NCBI RefSeq assembly: GCF_028372415.1 | Contig: NC_092878.1 | Location: 26,026,403 to 26,090,402, forward strand | DNA: 64,000 nt | Direction: 5' to 3' | Origin: Notamacropus eugenii | Lineage: Eukaryota > Chordata > Mammalia > Diprotodontia > Macropodidae | Shown: in pieces, positions 11,518 to 22,925 of the stretch | Numbering within the stretch: position 1 is the first letter of the stretch | Layout: every line of letters begins with the position of its first letter | Notes under the pieces: generated by a model | Database searches by the model: none | Told to the model about the DNA's origin: nothing | The model's input: the letters and a program-made list of their open reading frames with translations, nothing else | Program-made: the position numbers and the translations under genes

Positions 11518-11662
11518 TCAGTGTGGTGTAGTGGACTGTGATGTGGAGTCAGGGGACATGACTTCAATCCAAGCTCTGCTACTTCCTGTGCCACCTAAGA
11601 CAACTCACTTAACTTCTCTGAACCTTAGTTTCTTCATTGGCAAAATGAGAAGTTTGGAAATC
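11518..11662 (+). mobile_element. THER1-type SINE fragment
   Basis: GTGGTGTAGTGGACTGTGAT, a degenerate GACTTCAATCCAAGCTCTGC, AACTCACTTAACTTCTCTGA and CATTGGCAAAATGAG follow the head-to-CORE order; the tail is missing. Confidence 0.6.
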
Positions 11663-12680
11663 TGGTGACGCAGTGATATCACTACTAGGCCTTTACCCTC
11701 AAAGAAAGAGGAAAAGTGTTTGTGTGTATATGTGTATGTGTGTGTGTGTGTATGTATACATATTATATTTATTGTATCTCTTTGTGGCAACAAAAAACTA
11801 GAAACTTAATAGAATGCCTATCAACTGAACAAAGTATTGTGGCATTTGAGTTTGAAAGGTGTGATTTCTAGGTAATTTAATCATTATTAATAAAAGGATG
11901 ATCATATGGCATCTGTCTTAGATCAAAGATCATCATGGTAGTGGGCTCAGGGCTTATATCTCCATTGGAAGAGGGGTGTTCCCAACTCTGATTGACAGTT
12001 AATGAGAGAATGAATATGACCTGAGCTGAATCTGACCTTTGATTATGTCATTAACTTATAAATGAACCCCAGCCTTGGGCAATCTATTCAAAGATTTTAT
12101 CCCCACCCAAACCTGAGCAGACTGCAATGGCTTCCGCACCTGGGTGGGGTCTAGATAGAGGAAAAGATTAGCTTAACCTTCAGAACCTGAGTCTTTGAAA
12201 TGAGGATAAAAGAAAAAGGGAGAAATCTGAATCTCTTCAAATCATTGCTTATTAATAATCATTTCTCTCAGGATGGCATATAAATGTAATGGAATGTTAT
12301 AAGAAATGATAAAAGGGATGATTTCAGAGAAACCTGGGAAGATTTCTATGGACTGATGCAGAGTGAAGTAAGCAGAACCAGGAGAACAATTTATACAATA
12401 AGGACAATGTAAAAATAAACATCCTTCTGAAACTGAAGAACTCTAATCAACACAATGACCAACCTTGCTCCCAGAGTCCTACTGATGAAGCATGCTGTCC
12501 ACTTCTTGACCGATATGTGATAAACTCAGTGCAGAATGAAACACTTTATGACATGGCTTAATGAAGAAATTTTGCTTGACTATGAATATTTATCACAAGG
12601 ATTTTGTTTTTCTTTTTTCTTTTACCATTGGTGGGGTGAAAGGGAGAGAAAATTAATTTTTGTTAATTAAAAAAAATAAA
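11663..12680 (+). mobile_element. L1 3' end interrupted by a nested element
   Basis: The 5' piece (11,663-11,845) contains ATCACTACTAGGCCTTTACC, a (TG)n run at about 11,720-11,752, and GCCTATCAACTGAACAAAGT. The 3' piece (12,274-12,680) continues with ATAAATGTAATGGAATGTTA, GATGCAGAGTGAAGTAAGCA and the L1 3' UTR, ending AAAAAAATAAAATGA. The gap is the 428-bp element at 11,846-12,273, flanked by TGGCAT on both sides. Confidence 0.8.
11846..12273. mobile_element. 428-bp element nested in L1, family unassigned
   Basis: Bounded by a 6-bp direct repeat TGGCAT (11,840-11,845 and 12,274-12,279) inside an otherwise continuous L1. A related copy is at 40,684-41,214. Shared blocks include GGACCAAAGAC-like, CAACTCTGATTG and CACCCAAA(C)CTGAGCAGA sequence. 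The ends carry ATTATTAATAA-type sequence in opposite orientations. Size and target repeat fit a solo LTR or a DNA transposon; no coding part is visible. Old and diverged. Confidence 0.55.
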
Positions 12681-12984
12681 ATGAGGACTGGATTAGATAT
12701 ATTGCTGAACACTGTCAGGGCAAGATACCAGAGCGTTTGTGAGGTTATGTTAAATAAATAAGCTCCCTGTCCTTAAAAGCTTTTAGTCTTTTGGATACTT
12801 TAGTATTTAAAAGCATTTATGATTTTATTTGTGTGTCTTTGCTCTGCACCTATTGAGCATTTAATGGTTTAAAAAATTAATTTTTAAAAAGTGAGGGTTT
12901 AATGGATTGAATGAGTGAATGAGTGAACGCAGATGGCAACTCCTCCACGGATGATGTCATTGTCTAGCGGTCAATGATCATAAG

Positions 12985-13130
12985 ATCATAGAACCATAGA
13001 TCTAGAGCTGAAAGAGACATCAGAGGTAATCTAATCCAATCCTTTCATTTTACAGATGAGGAAACTGAGGTCTAGAGAGGTTAAGCAACTTGTTCAAAGT
13101 CACATCTTTCCACTATCCCATGGTACTCCT
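12985..13130 (-). mobile_element. MIR-type SINE fragment
   Basis: TCATTTTACAGATGAGGAAA, CTGAGGTCTAGAGAGGTTAA and CAACTTGTTCAAAGTCAC give the antisense CORE layout. Confidence 0.6.
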
Positions 13131-13184
13131 CTAAAACTCACAACATCTCAGAGCTGGAAGCAGACATATATATTCTTACTGGCT

Positions 13185-13240
13185 CTCTAGAACTGATAAA
13201 TTTTCAGTGTGAGCATTTACTCCTCAGAAATTAATAAAGG
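13185..13240 (+). mobile_element. MITE-A fragment (5' end)
   Basis: GATAAATTTTCAGTGTGAGC and CATTTACTCCTCAGAAATTA match the 5' quarter of the MITE-A family seen at 14.6, 25.1, 37.3 and 48.9 kb. It is cut off by the SINE that follows. Confidence 0.55.
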
Positions 13241-13502
13241 GTAGCCAGGTGGACAGTGGATAGAGTGCTGGGACTGAAGTCAGGAAGACTCATCTCCCTG
13301 CTTAGTAGTAGGACAGCTAGGTGGTGCAGTGGATAGAAGCCTTACCTATAGTCAGGAAAACCTGAGTTCAAATCCAACCTCAGACAGTTGCTAGTTGTGT
13401 GACCCTGGGCAAGTCATTGAATCCTGTTTACCTCGGTTTCCTCTTCTGTAAAATGAGCTAGGGAAGAGTCAGACATCACTGAAAAAACGACTGAACAACA
13501 AA
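13241..13502 (+). mobile_element. two MAR1-type SINEs, one inserted into the other
   Basis: A truncated head (GTAGCCAGGTGGACAGTGGA, to about 13,305) is followed by a second head (GGACAGCTAGGTGGTGCAGT, from 13,312) and a body ending in the BovB-like tail GAGTCAGACATCACTG and GACTGAACAACAAAA. The second copy lacks part of the middle of the 3' region. Confidence 0.75.
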
Positions 13503-13865
13503 AGCCTTTAGCACCATGCCTGGCACATAATAAGCACAAATTAAATGGCTAATGACTGACTGGCCCTTCTCCTGCTCCCTTCAAGGCAAGAATCATAGTC
13601 TCCCTTCAAGAGTACTTGATAAGCTTCCAGAGTTACCTATTAATACCTCCCCTAAAGCTGGGTATCTATGTATTTGGACATGTCATGTGGATATACGCAT
13701 CTTATATAGAAAGCCCACACCTCACATATATGCACATATAAAAATACATGTATGTTGTCTCCCCCAATAAAAAGTTAGGTCCTTGAATTGTTTCACTATT
13801 GTCTGCATCCCGGAGTGCCTAGCATAGTGCCTACACCGTAAGCATTTTTTCAATGCCAGTGAATT
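13503..13865 (+). mobile_element. L2 3'-end fragments
   Basis: TGCCTGGCACATAATAAGCA near the start and, further on, TGTTGTCTCCCCCAATAAAA, GTCCTTGAATTGTTTCAC and GTGCCTAGCATAGTGCC are L2 3'-end landmarks. Confidence 0.6.
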
Positions 13866-14579
13866 GATTGAGCACACTGAACCTGGGGCCTCATCCTCAG
13901 GGGAATCAACCAAACCTGTGATTCCAAGTTGTAGAGGGGGTACCCAAAATGGCCTCGAACAACCCTCTCTTGCTGTATATACTTTTAATCATATTATGGA
14001 AAAACTTCTATTTCTATATTTCTCTATGCTTTTTATCATAAATGAGTAACTTTTCATGGAGCCTTTCATCACATCTCATCCCATGATCGTGCAGTGTCCG
14101 TTATCTTATTGTTTGAATAAGGTATTTTTAGTATGTCGATGATTTGATTTATATTAACCTGTGCTTGTACTCTACTTAGAAATACTACTTGGTCATGAAA
14201 GACTTGTTATGACTACTATATCATATTTTAAAGGCCTTCATTTGAAAATGGTAAGCTATGTACATTCATTTCATTAGTTCGTAGTTCTCTTTCTTAGTTT
14301 TGTCTGGTTTAGGAGTCAACATGGTATTGGTTTTGTAGAGAGAGCTGGTGGCTTACTATCTCTTTCTATGTTTAGAAACATTCTAGATAACACCGGGTTT
14401 ACTTGTTCTTAGAATTCACTTGTAAATGAGGCCCCAGTGAGGTCAGGGAAACTCACAGGAAGGGACCGAGAAGCCAGGCACCCCCTGCTCTTCACACTGT
14501 CATCATCCTTGTGTCCTGGGAAGAGCCCAGTGTCTGGACCTGTTGTGGCTGTGGGACTGAAGTCACATCCAACAGGTAC
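13866..14579. other. single-copy sequence, no gene seen
   Basis: AT-rich, with no repeat I recognise and no exon-like open frame. Confidence 0.45.
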
Positions 14580-14936
14580 CAGGGAAGGATTATTAAATTT
14601 TCAGTGTGAGAGTTTACACTTAAGAAATCAGCAAATCCTACACACCAGGGCTTGACATATTGTTTGCTGACTGTTTAGATGTAAGTGATGAAGGGGAGCA
14701 GCTAGGTGGTGAAGTGGATAGAACATTGACCCTGGAGTCAGGAGGACCTGAGTTCAAATACAACCTCAGACACCTGCTAGGTGTGCGACCCTGGGCAAGT
14801 CACTTAATCGCAATTGCCTTGGGGGGAAAAAAGAAAGAAATGAAGGAAATGTTAACAATGCAGATTAAATTTAAAGGACACCCATATTTTTGTGTTTTTT
14901 CTAGCCTGTTGCTAAATATTTGCCAGCACACTCCTG
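14580..14936 (+). mobile_element. MITE-A copy split by a SINE
   Basis: Starts CAGGGAAGGATTATTAAAT and ends AATATTTGCCAGCACACTCC-TG, so the ends are roughly inverted in the hAT style. Internal landmarks are TTTCAGTGTGAGAGTTTACA and AATGTTAACAATGCAGATTA. Without the SINE at about 14,694-14,842 it is about 210 bp. Confidence 0.6.
14694..14842 (+). mobile_element. tRNA-like SINE with A-rich tail
   Basis: Same head as MAR1/THER1 (GCAGCTAGGTGGTGAAGTGG, GAGTTCAAATACAACCTCAG, GACCCTGGGCAAGTCACTTA), but after AATCGCAATTGCCTT it goes straight into a G- and A-rich tail instead of the L2-like or BovB-like tails. An A-rich tail suggests L1-driven movement. Confidence 0.7.
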
Positions 14937-15244
14937 GACTGGCATTACCTGATGGGCGCCCTGCTGCTGCTACTATTGTAACCTGATGCCCATCTGCATG
15001 CTGGGATGCCCTAGAGCCAACTTTGAGGCTTCATCCTCTCAGAAGAAAATCTAAGCCTCCTGAGCTGCTTTGCTGGGGGTGTTTTTCTGACCATCAGACT
15101 CCTGGCCTTGCTTCTGGATTACCCAGCTGCCACTCATGATGCCCTGACTGCCCTAGGAGTCTTGCTTCAGTTCCTGGCCACTGGCTTTTTTTTGGTCCCA
15201 GTGATAGAAATCATACTGACATAAAATGAGCAATCAGGACCCTT
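14937..15244. other. single-copy sequence, no gene seen
   Basis: Moderately GC-rich; no repeat or exon recognised. Confidence 0.4.
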
Positions 15245-15350
15245 TTTGAAGGAATCAAGTCAACCAGCATGTGCCAGGCTCAGTGCCAAGTGCTGGGGAT
15301 ATAAAGAAAGGCACAAAACGGTCCCTACTCTCAAGGAATCTCAAACATTA
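15245..15350 (+). mobile_element. L2-type repeat fragment
   Basis: GTGCCAGGCTCAGTGCCAAG, TGCTGGGGATATAAAGAAAG and CCTACTCTCAAGGAATCTCA are typical of the ancient L2-like tail motif. Confidence 0.6.
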
Positions 15351-15955
15351 TAATGGGGAAAACTCAGGTACTCCTGGGCATAGTGGTAAGTGCATCTCTT
15401 CACTGGTGTAATGGGCCTATGGCAGGTGTGACCTTTCCTAGCCTCTTAGCCCTCAGAGCCCGCGGCCTGGACTCACTTTTCCTGACCTTGGTATCTGGGA
15501 AGCTCAAGAAACATGAGCGAGCCAGGACAATGAAGCTATACCTGGCAATGCTTCTGCCCGACAGAGTCCTCAATGTGGATCTGACCCTGTGGCTTCTGCA
15601 GAGCCAGTCAGCTTGGGGGCTGGGGTCATGGTCATTTGTGAAGTCTTTCTTCCTTCTTGATGCCATCAGGAGGATGAACTGGAGGCTGCACTAACAAGGT
15701 CAATCAAGCACAATTCATGCTGTCGGATATGGCAGCAGAGTCCTTCTGGGTCATTCTTTCAGAGCTCACACCCCAGGAGCTTGCTGCTTCCAAGCAGAGG
15801 ATTCTCAAGTCATCCTACTTCTCTCTAGCTTTATTCTGGTCACCACCTTTTCCCCTTAAAAACATTTTTATTCTGAACTTAAACATCATAAAAAGAACAT
15901 TTCCATATACCCAGCAGAACGCAAAAAGAGAATTCTATATGAACCAAAAATCTCT
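15351..15955. other. single-copy sequence, no gene recognised
   Basis: A 113-codon + strand frame (15,353-15,694) and an 88-codon - strand frame overlap here. Neither resembles a family I know, and neither has a convincing splice or promoter context. I take them as chance. Confidence 0.4.
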
Positions 15956-15959
15956 ATTT

Positions 15960-16444
15960 CACATTGCTTGTTTTAAAGTATATAGTACATGTTATATATG
16001 TTCATATATGTAGAATATGTATATAATATGTTATATATACACATACATATATACTTTATCATACATTATATATATACATCCTATATACACATAATGTAAA
16101 GGTGGTATGTGCATGTATACACACACACAATTATATATGTTACATACATAGTACATATATCCTATGTGGATATACACATGAGTTATACATGCATTATACA
16201 TCATATACATACTTTATATACACAGTGTATACCTACATAGCACATATGTGATGTGTAGATATACATACATATCACATATATGGTATGTGTATATATACAC
16301 AGATTTTATGTATAGTTTACATACCTATGTAGTATGAATATATGATGCATATATATACAAATTCTGTATATTACTCTCTATACATAGCTATATAATTCAT
16401 AGTATATGTGTAATATGTATATACATATACATATATTGTATAAA

Positions 16445-16487
<43 letters not shown>
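15960..16487. repeat. TA/CA-rich complex microsatellite ending in (TG)n
   Basis: About 480 bases of interleaved TATATACA, CATATG and TACACA units are followed by a clean run of about 20 TG units (16,447-16,487). Confidence 0.9.
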
Positions 16488-16488
<1 letters not shown>

Positions 16489-17149
16489 AGGAGAAAACTA
16501 CTGGACAGGACCAAGGGACATGTGAACAAGTGACAAAGCACAAGGAATGCCAGATATTAAGCACAGATGGACAAAACATGGAAAGTCCAGGGGCAAGACA
16601 GGACCATCCCAGGGAGAGTATTGACATGGGTATCCTACGCTCTCTCTTACAGAGAGAGGTCTTCTCCTTCTCCCTTTGTCCAAGGTCATAGTGCCAGAAG
16701 ATCTCTTCAGGCCAAGTTTCAGGTGGTCAGCTGTACTTCCATCCCTCCTAGACTTTAAAGTGCCAAATAACCTCCCCTCCCCCCACCCCAAATCTTGTCA
16801 GGTGGCTGATTTCCAGTGCTAAGGATGGGGGTGGGGAGGAGAGAAAGAGAAGTTTTTGCCTGGTTTGGGGGACAGAGAAGTGGAAAGTAAATTGACATAG
16901 CTTCAAATGCCTTGACCTTTCACCTTCCCTGGGACACATCTGGTCTAAGCCCTTGCCTGGGTGCCGTAGACTGAACTTTCTGGAAGAGGGAAGCAAGACC
17001 TAGAGAGCCTGTCTCTCAGGGACAATTTTAGAGAAAGGTAGATGGAGGTGAGGGGAGAGTGGAAAAGGAGAAGAAAAGGGCTAAGCTAAAATAACCGTTT
17101 TCTGATGAGGTTTCCAAATAAAAGGTTCTCCTATTTTAGAAAAAAAAAA
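16488..17149. other. single-copy sequence, no gene seen
   Basis: No repeat recognised. The open frames on both strands are short and share no family features. Confidence 0.4.
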
Positions 17150-18100
17150 TTTACCTGAGAATCCCTCTGGACTCAGTGTCTTTTTGCAGGCTAGCTTTTT
17201 AATGGCCTACTTAATTTCCCCTTCCAAGACCCATTTCCTAAAGCTGTCCATCCCCTCTTTAGATATTTTATATTTTTGTTGATAATCATCCATTTCTTTT
17301 TTATTCTCAAATTTGTTAGGATGTAGGCAAGCAGAATAATCTGATAATTTTCTTGATTTCTTTTTCCCTTGTGATCAATTTCATTTCTACTTTAGTAGTT
17401 TCAGTCTGATGTCTTTGTAAAATTAGGCTTGCCAATTAACAATTTTACTGGGTTTTTTTTAAGCCCCTCATGAGTTGTTTCAATTATTTTCTTTCTCATG
17501 GTATTGACCTTTGTTATTTCTATTCTGTTTCCTGTTGATTTTTCAGCTTACTCCTTTGTTAAATTTTTGGTAATTTGTTTTGGCAACTTTGTCTCAATTT
17601 GTTAATTCTTTCTCCCTGCCTTTAACTACTGTAGACATTCAGGCCATGAATTTGCCTCTGAGCACTCCTTTAGCTGTATCCCATCATGATGATGATGATG
17701 ATGGACAGAAGCACTGATATAACTTTAAGGTTTACAAAGAACTTTACGTATGTTGCTTTATTTGATCCTCAAAACAACTCTATAAGTTAGATGCTATTTC
17801 TAAAATAATCTGAATTTTGAAGAGGGGGAAACTGAAGTTGAAACAAGTTAAGTGACTTACCTAGAGTCACACTAATACAGGATTTGAGGTCTCCCAGCCC
17901 AGAACTCTATCAGTTATGTCACCCAAATTTTCATATATAATATCTTGTACAGCTTTGCTGTAATCTGGTGTTTTAAAAATTATTTGTTCCATTATTTATT
18001 AATTCACTTTAAAATTTACATTAGAGTCTAACCTTTTTATTCATTGTTTCACTGCGTATTACTTGTTTTAGTGAATGATGGTCTAGAAATATAGTGTATA
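17150..18100 (-). mobile_element. antisense L1 ORF2 remnant, split by a SINE
   Basis: T-rich + strand with the antisense-ORF2 look: GTGATCAATTTCATTTCTAC, GAATTTGCCTCTGAGCACTC and CTTTAGCTGTATCCCATCAT, then resuming after the SINE with AATTCACTTTAAAATTTACA and GAATGATGGTCTAGAAATAT. Heavily diverged. Confidence 0.6.
17683..17915 (-). mobile_element. THER1-type SINE inserted in L1
   Basis: Starts with a short GATGAT run, then TTTAAGGTTTACAAAGAACT, TTGATCCTCAAAACAACTCT, the CORE with AAGTTAAGTGACTTACC, and the head end. Antisense. Confidence 0.7.
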
Positions 18101-18745
18101 GAATCCCTGCATTTCTCTCTCTACATATATCTCTATTCTTTGCACTAGGTGTCCCTTTTGCCTGGATTGCTTTACCTTGGCTTCCCTGGTTGATATCTCT
18201 GACTTCCTTCAAGACTCAACTCAAACTTAATCGCTGAATTGCCTCAGATAAACTGAGATAAACTGGGAAAGACAGCCTAAAAAGACCATGATCTCCCACT
18301 GCATCCATCTCCAGTCATCCTTATCTATGTCTTGCCACTGGATCCAGATGGCTCCGTAGGAGAGGGTGAGGCTGGTGACTTTGTTCAGCCCTGTCTCTCT
18401 TAAGTCCAATTCAAATCAAGGCAATCACCTTCCTAAAGACTTTGGCCCTCCTCCAGACTGAAGGACAAACAACACCTTCTGCAAGAGACCTCTCCCCTCC
18501 CATGCTCCACAGTCTATTAAAGGTCACTCTCCAAACTCGCAGACATTTAAGGTTAACTTTCTTCCCCTCTGTATTTACCTTGTATGGACCTATTTACCTG
18601 TTGACCTCATTAGAGCATAAGTTCCTTGAAATCAGGGACTGCTTTTTTGTGTTATCCTTTCTTTGTATCCTGAGCTTGGTCTAATGCCTGACACTTAGCA
18701 TAAATAGAAGCTTGTTGATTCATTCATTCATTCATATTCATCTCT
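18101..18745 (+). mobile_element. L2 3' end split by a TSR retroposon
   Basis: The 5' piece has GTCCCTTTTGCCTGGATTGC, CTTGGCTTCCCTGGTTGATA and CTTCCTTCAAGACTCAACTC. The 3' piece from about 18,478 has CAAGAGACCTCTCCCCTCCC, TAGAGCATAAGTTCCTTGAA, ATCAGGGACTGC and a short CATT run at the end. The TSR copy lies between. Confidence 0.75.
18231..18477 (+). mobile_element. TSR-family retroposon inserted in L2
   Basis: GATCTCCCACTGCATCCATC, CTTGCCACTGGATCCAGATG, GTGAGGCTGGTGACTTTG and the tail CCAGACTGAAGGACAAACAA. It interrupts an L2 copy and so is younger than it. Confidence 0.8.
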
Positions 18746-19990
18746 TTTGTGATCTAGCAGCTAATTTTGGTTTGGCAGCACTCAGTGTCAATAGCTATCC
18801 TATTCCCAGCATCCTTGTTAAGTACTTTTCCTTTAGGTGAGATTCTAGCCTTATCTGAGCCTCATTTAAGACATTTTTCTTGGAGCACTGGGGTGGGGGC
18901 CATGAGCCAGAGAGTACAAGAAAAACCTAATCCCTTCTCTTTGGGGTAAGGCACCTGGTTCATCTAAGCCCAGCACCAGAGCCATTTGTGAGAGGGGTGT
19001 ATTCTCGGCCAGTATCATCTACTAAAAAGTTTACCTGCTGAGCTACAAGAGAAATACCTAGAAGATGCATAAGTGGCCATTAACAAGTACCTGAAAAGTG
19101 AAACAATAACCCATCTCTGATTATACTTTCCCCCAAAAGTAAAGACATTTTGTGGACTGTGGCGCAAATATTTCCCTTTCCCTTTGTTTTGTACAATGTG
19201 TATGACTCCTCAGTCTGTATCTCCTGACAAGCCAGAGCATGGCATGGGCTTTCTTGGTCCTTTTGGCTACAGTATCTTCCTGATGGTGGCAAACTTTTGA
19301 AATTCATGCAGTAGCTACCAAGGCTGGAAACATCCCTCTCTCAGGATCAATATTCAGGATCTTGGCCCAGGAAAAGGTCCAATCTCAGGCTCACCTAGGC
19401 AAGCACATATTCTTGCTGCTAAGTACCTCTAATTTACATGGCTGTGGGGGTTATGAAGGGAGTAGGAGAAGAAAAATTCCCTTCTTCTATCTCCCAACCC
19501 CCAGGCTGAAAGCCCAGGGCAAAGCTGGAAGAGAAAGAGGAAGCTGCTTCTCCTCAGTTCCTCTTACATTCTTTTGAACAGTCAGCTTGTCTTGTATCGG
19601 CCATCAGTCGTCTTTGACACAGATGAACCAACCAACTGAGAGCTCCTAGCTCTTTATATCCTTTAGCAAGGGGCCAAAACATTTTCCCCAATAGAAGAGG
19701 CCAGAGCACATGTCCAGGAAAATGTTCTAGTTATAACTTTGCTCTATATTTCCCTGAGTATTGAGGGGGAAAAATATATTCTTTGCTTGTCAGATTGAGT
19801 TCGCTCTATATAGTTCATTTATTAGCTTGAGTTAACTTAATGTTCTCTGAAGTTAGGTGATTACTCTCTTAGCAATGTTTTCATTGTATTTATCATATAC
19901 TGATAATAGACTGAAATCTTCAATTACTTTTGTTTTTCAAATCTATTTCTTTTTGTGAGACTGTGAAGTTTTCGGCTATGGATTCTGTTC
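18746..19990. other. single-copy sequence, no gene seen
   Basis: No clear repeat. Open frames of 60-75 codons on both strands have no family resemblance. Confidence 0.4.
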
Positions 19991-19994
19991 CCAA

Positions 19995-20031
19995 ACTGTA
20001 TATATGATACATATATACATATACACACACA

Positions 20032-20069
<38 letters not shown>

Positions 20070-20100
20070 TGTGTGTGTGTGCGTGCTCACATACACACAT
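19995..20100. repeat. (TA)n with flanking CA/TG runs
   Basis: CACACACTC, then a run of about 14 TA units, then GAGTGTGTGTGTG. The two sides are complementary, so the tract can fold into a long hairpin. Confidence 0.9.
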
Positions 20101-21895
20101 TTAAGAATGATATCCTCTCCCTTTGTGCAGAGCATTTCATCACAGTTTAATGTTTTTTTATCTCTTTTAATACTGTAGCACTGGCCTCACATAACTCTGG
20201 AATTCCTTGTTATCTCAGGTTCAGTATGGGATGCTTAGGATAATTGTAGTTTTGCAGATACAGCTTAATCTTCTATCTTTTTCATTCTCTACCAACAGAC
20301 CAAGTAGGAACCAACTGTCAAATAGCAAAGCATTTAATTAGGACAGAATAGTAAAGAAAATAACAAGTGAATCACATAGTAGAATCACTCTCTGCAGTTG
20401 ATACACAGAGGACCACAATTTTTTTTTCAGATTCCCATACTGATAGGAGAGGAAACACTTCCCTAAAAAACTCACACTCTTAAGGTTGTTCTGGAATACT
20501 TCTCATGGCCCCATCTCTTGGCTGTGCATCACCATTTTTTCCCACTCTGCCTTAACAACCTCCAGTGACTACTTCTCCATTTGGCTGCTGCCATCTAATG
20601 GTACAACTTCTCTTCTAGTAAGCTGCTGCTACCACTTCCTGGAGTGCCGTCTGCTGCTGCAATTTCTTCCACACAGGGAGGTTCATTTTTGTGGAACTAT
20701 GCCACCCCCCCCCAAAAAAAAATCAATGATTTTCAGGTTTATTGTATATCAGGTTCTCAAGCATGATCAACTAGCATGCAGAAAGGCTCTAAGCCTAAAA
20801 CTAGAGCTGAGTCCCATGAGGAGAAGATATCCTCATCTCTGGACTAAATCTCAGACTGAGTTCAGTCATGGAAGAGCCTACACTTTAAAGAGATAGGTCC
20901 TTTTCTTGTCCTCCCTGGCTCTCTATACCTCCATCTCATCTCAGAAGATCCAAGGAAAATCATTTAACGAAAGTTAGGCTTGGTTCATACAAAGGTACCT
21001 CCAAAGGGAATAGGAGGATACTTACTGTATGATATAGATGAGGTATAGGACCATTATTTATTTCTTCCACACAAAAGAAATGCTTAAAGCACACAAAAAG
21101 CCCTCATAAATAATCATGGACAAACACTTAAAACATGATAGAGTTTCCTATACTCCTCTTATACTCTTCTGGGAGGTTGATACTTAAAATCTTAAAACAT
21201 AAAGCACTAACTTCACCTCAGCTCTGTTCTGCTTGAATAATTCCCCCATGATTCATGTCTTCTAGCAATGCTGACCAGGGCTTGGGCTCCTCCTTCTATC
21301 TCTGGTTATCTTCTTTGAGGAGTATATAGTTACCAAAAGCTTCATACCAGTTAGCTCCAACTAAGAGATTCGGGATGTCTCAGACTCATGATGTTGCCTC
21401 TAACGCCAAAAATGTCCATCCCATGATTGCTATTCCAATCATCGATGCTCAGGGAAAGAAACACAACGTAAAAGAAGCATGCAGCCTCCTGAGGTCTACG
21501 TTCAGGCTTGTCTGGGCATTGCACGTATGTGCTTACTGGCCTGTGCAAGTACCTATGATATTTGCTGGGGATGGGAGAGAGGATGTCTCTCACAGAAAAT
21601 CCTAGAGAAATATTTCCATGTCCACTTAGGAGAGAGGAAGAAAAGTAGAAGATGCCTATCTTTTAAAGTCTACTCAGAGGACACTTCTTGACTCAATGGA
21701 CAATACTTTTTGAAAAAGCTTTCTCCTCCTTACCCACTGAGGGGGACCAAAGTATTTCTGTGTCATCCCAAAGTCCTTCAGTGCTAAGACTATGTCCCTG
21801 AAAATGACCAGGGGAACTCAACTCAGTTCTTTACATATATGTTTCAATGGGGGGAAGGAAAAACAAGAAAATAAGCATTTATTAAGAACTTATAA
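20101..21895. other. single-copy sequence, no gene recognised
   Basis: A 136-codon frame at 20,486-20,896 and pairs of shorter frames near 21,350-21,690 show no family features. The 20,270-20,960 stretch may contain an old unassigned repeat. No exon called. Confidence 0.35.
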
Positions 21896-22140
21896 TGTGA
21901 ACTGATGCTCAGTGAAAGGAGCAGAACCAGGAGAATTTTGTACACAGCAACAACCACAGTGTGGGGGGAGGGAAGGGATAAAATTTACATGATGACTATT
22001 ATATATTTAAAATAAATAGCAAGTTGTATACATGATAGACTTTCAGTTTCATGTGCAATCATCTTTTTTATTATATTATGTTATGAAATTGTTTGTTTTA
22101 TTACATAAACAAAAATAAAATAAAGAAAAACTTTTAAAAA
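21896..22140 (+). mobile_element. L1 3' end
   Basis: GTGAACTGATGCTCAGTGAA, GCAGAACCAGGAGAATTTTG, then an AT-rich 3' UTR with AACAAAAATAAAATAAAG. Strongly 5'-truncated. Confidence 0.75.
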
Positions 22141-22800
22141 CAAGAAAAGAAAAAAGATTCATCTCAATTGCCATCATTTTCTGCATGAAGCCTTTCTGAT
22201 CCAACTGCCAATGCCCTGTCTCCTACACTAGCTTGAATTTAACCACTTTGGATATGTAACAAGGGATGGGCCCATGAGTCCAGTCTTTGTGATTATGTAC
22301 AGAGTGCCACTGATGCAATACCCCACATAGAAGAGGCTAGGGAGCCTGCTTCTGAGAGAATTCTGATGACCTGTAATGGAACTTCTTTGGAGAGAGTTGG
22401 AGCATTTCAAGATTTCTGTAACTGTTTTCAGTCTACTAGCCACATCTGCTAACCCATGACCATTATATGGCCCATGAAGATGGACCTCAATCCTCTGCCT
22501 TTGCATTTTTCTTTAATTTCGATTAAGGATATTAGAAGCTTATGTATTTCACAACATCCAGGTGTCAAATCTGTACCTAGTTTTGTAAATAATCAGCCTA
22601 AACAAACTTTGGAACCCAGCCCATCAGTAGCTGAGATTGGGACTCATCCACCAGCCATTCTAAATTTGGACACAACCTGGGTGGGACAAATGCTGGGTTG
22701 ATTTAAGATTGAGCCCATTCTCCCCAGAGACAGGTGGTATAGGGGAGAGTTTGTTCCTGAGGTGGGGGAGGAAGGAAGGATGTTTGTATCCTTGTTCTTG
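22141..22800. other. L2-like scrap, then single-copy sequence
   Basis: The first 100 bases look like an L2 fragment (GAAGCCTTTCTGATCCAACT). The rest has no repeat or exon that I recognise. Confidence 0.35.
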
Positions 22801-22804
22801 CTTT

Positions 22805-22925
22805 ATCTTCAAATTAAATTAAATTTTAAACATATATTACATATGCAAATATAATATATATAAATATAATATGTAAATTATTTATATAGATTAAATTATC
22901 TTTAAATTAAATATCTCATTGTAAA
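22805..22925. repeat. AT-rich low-complexity stretch
   Basis: Almost only A and T, with ATATAATATATA and TTAAATTAAATT units. Confidence 0.8.

Noticed and set aside
15353-15694. 113-codon + strand frame
   Set aside because: Varied composition, but no family I recognise, no promoter, no splice context, and an overlapping frame on the other strand.
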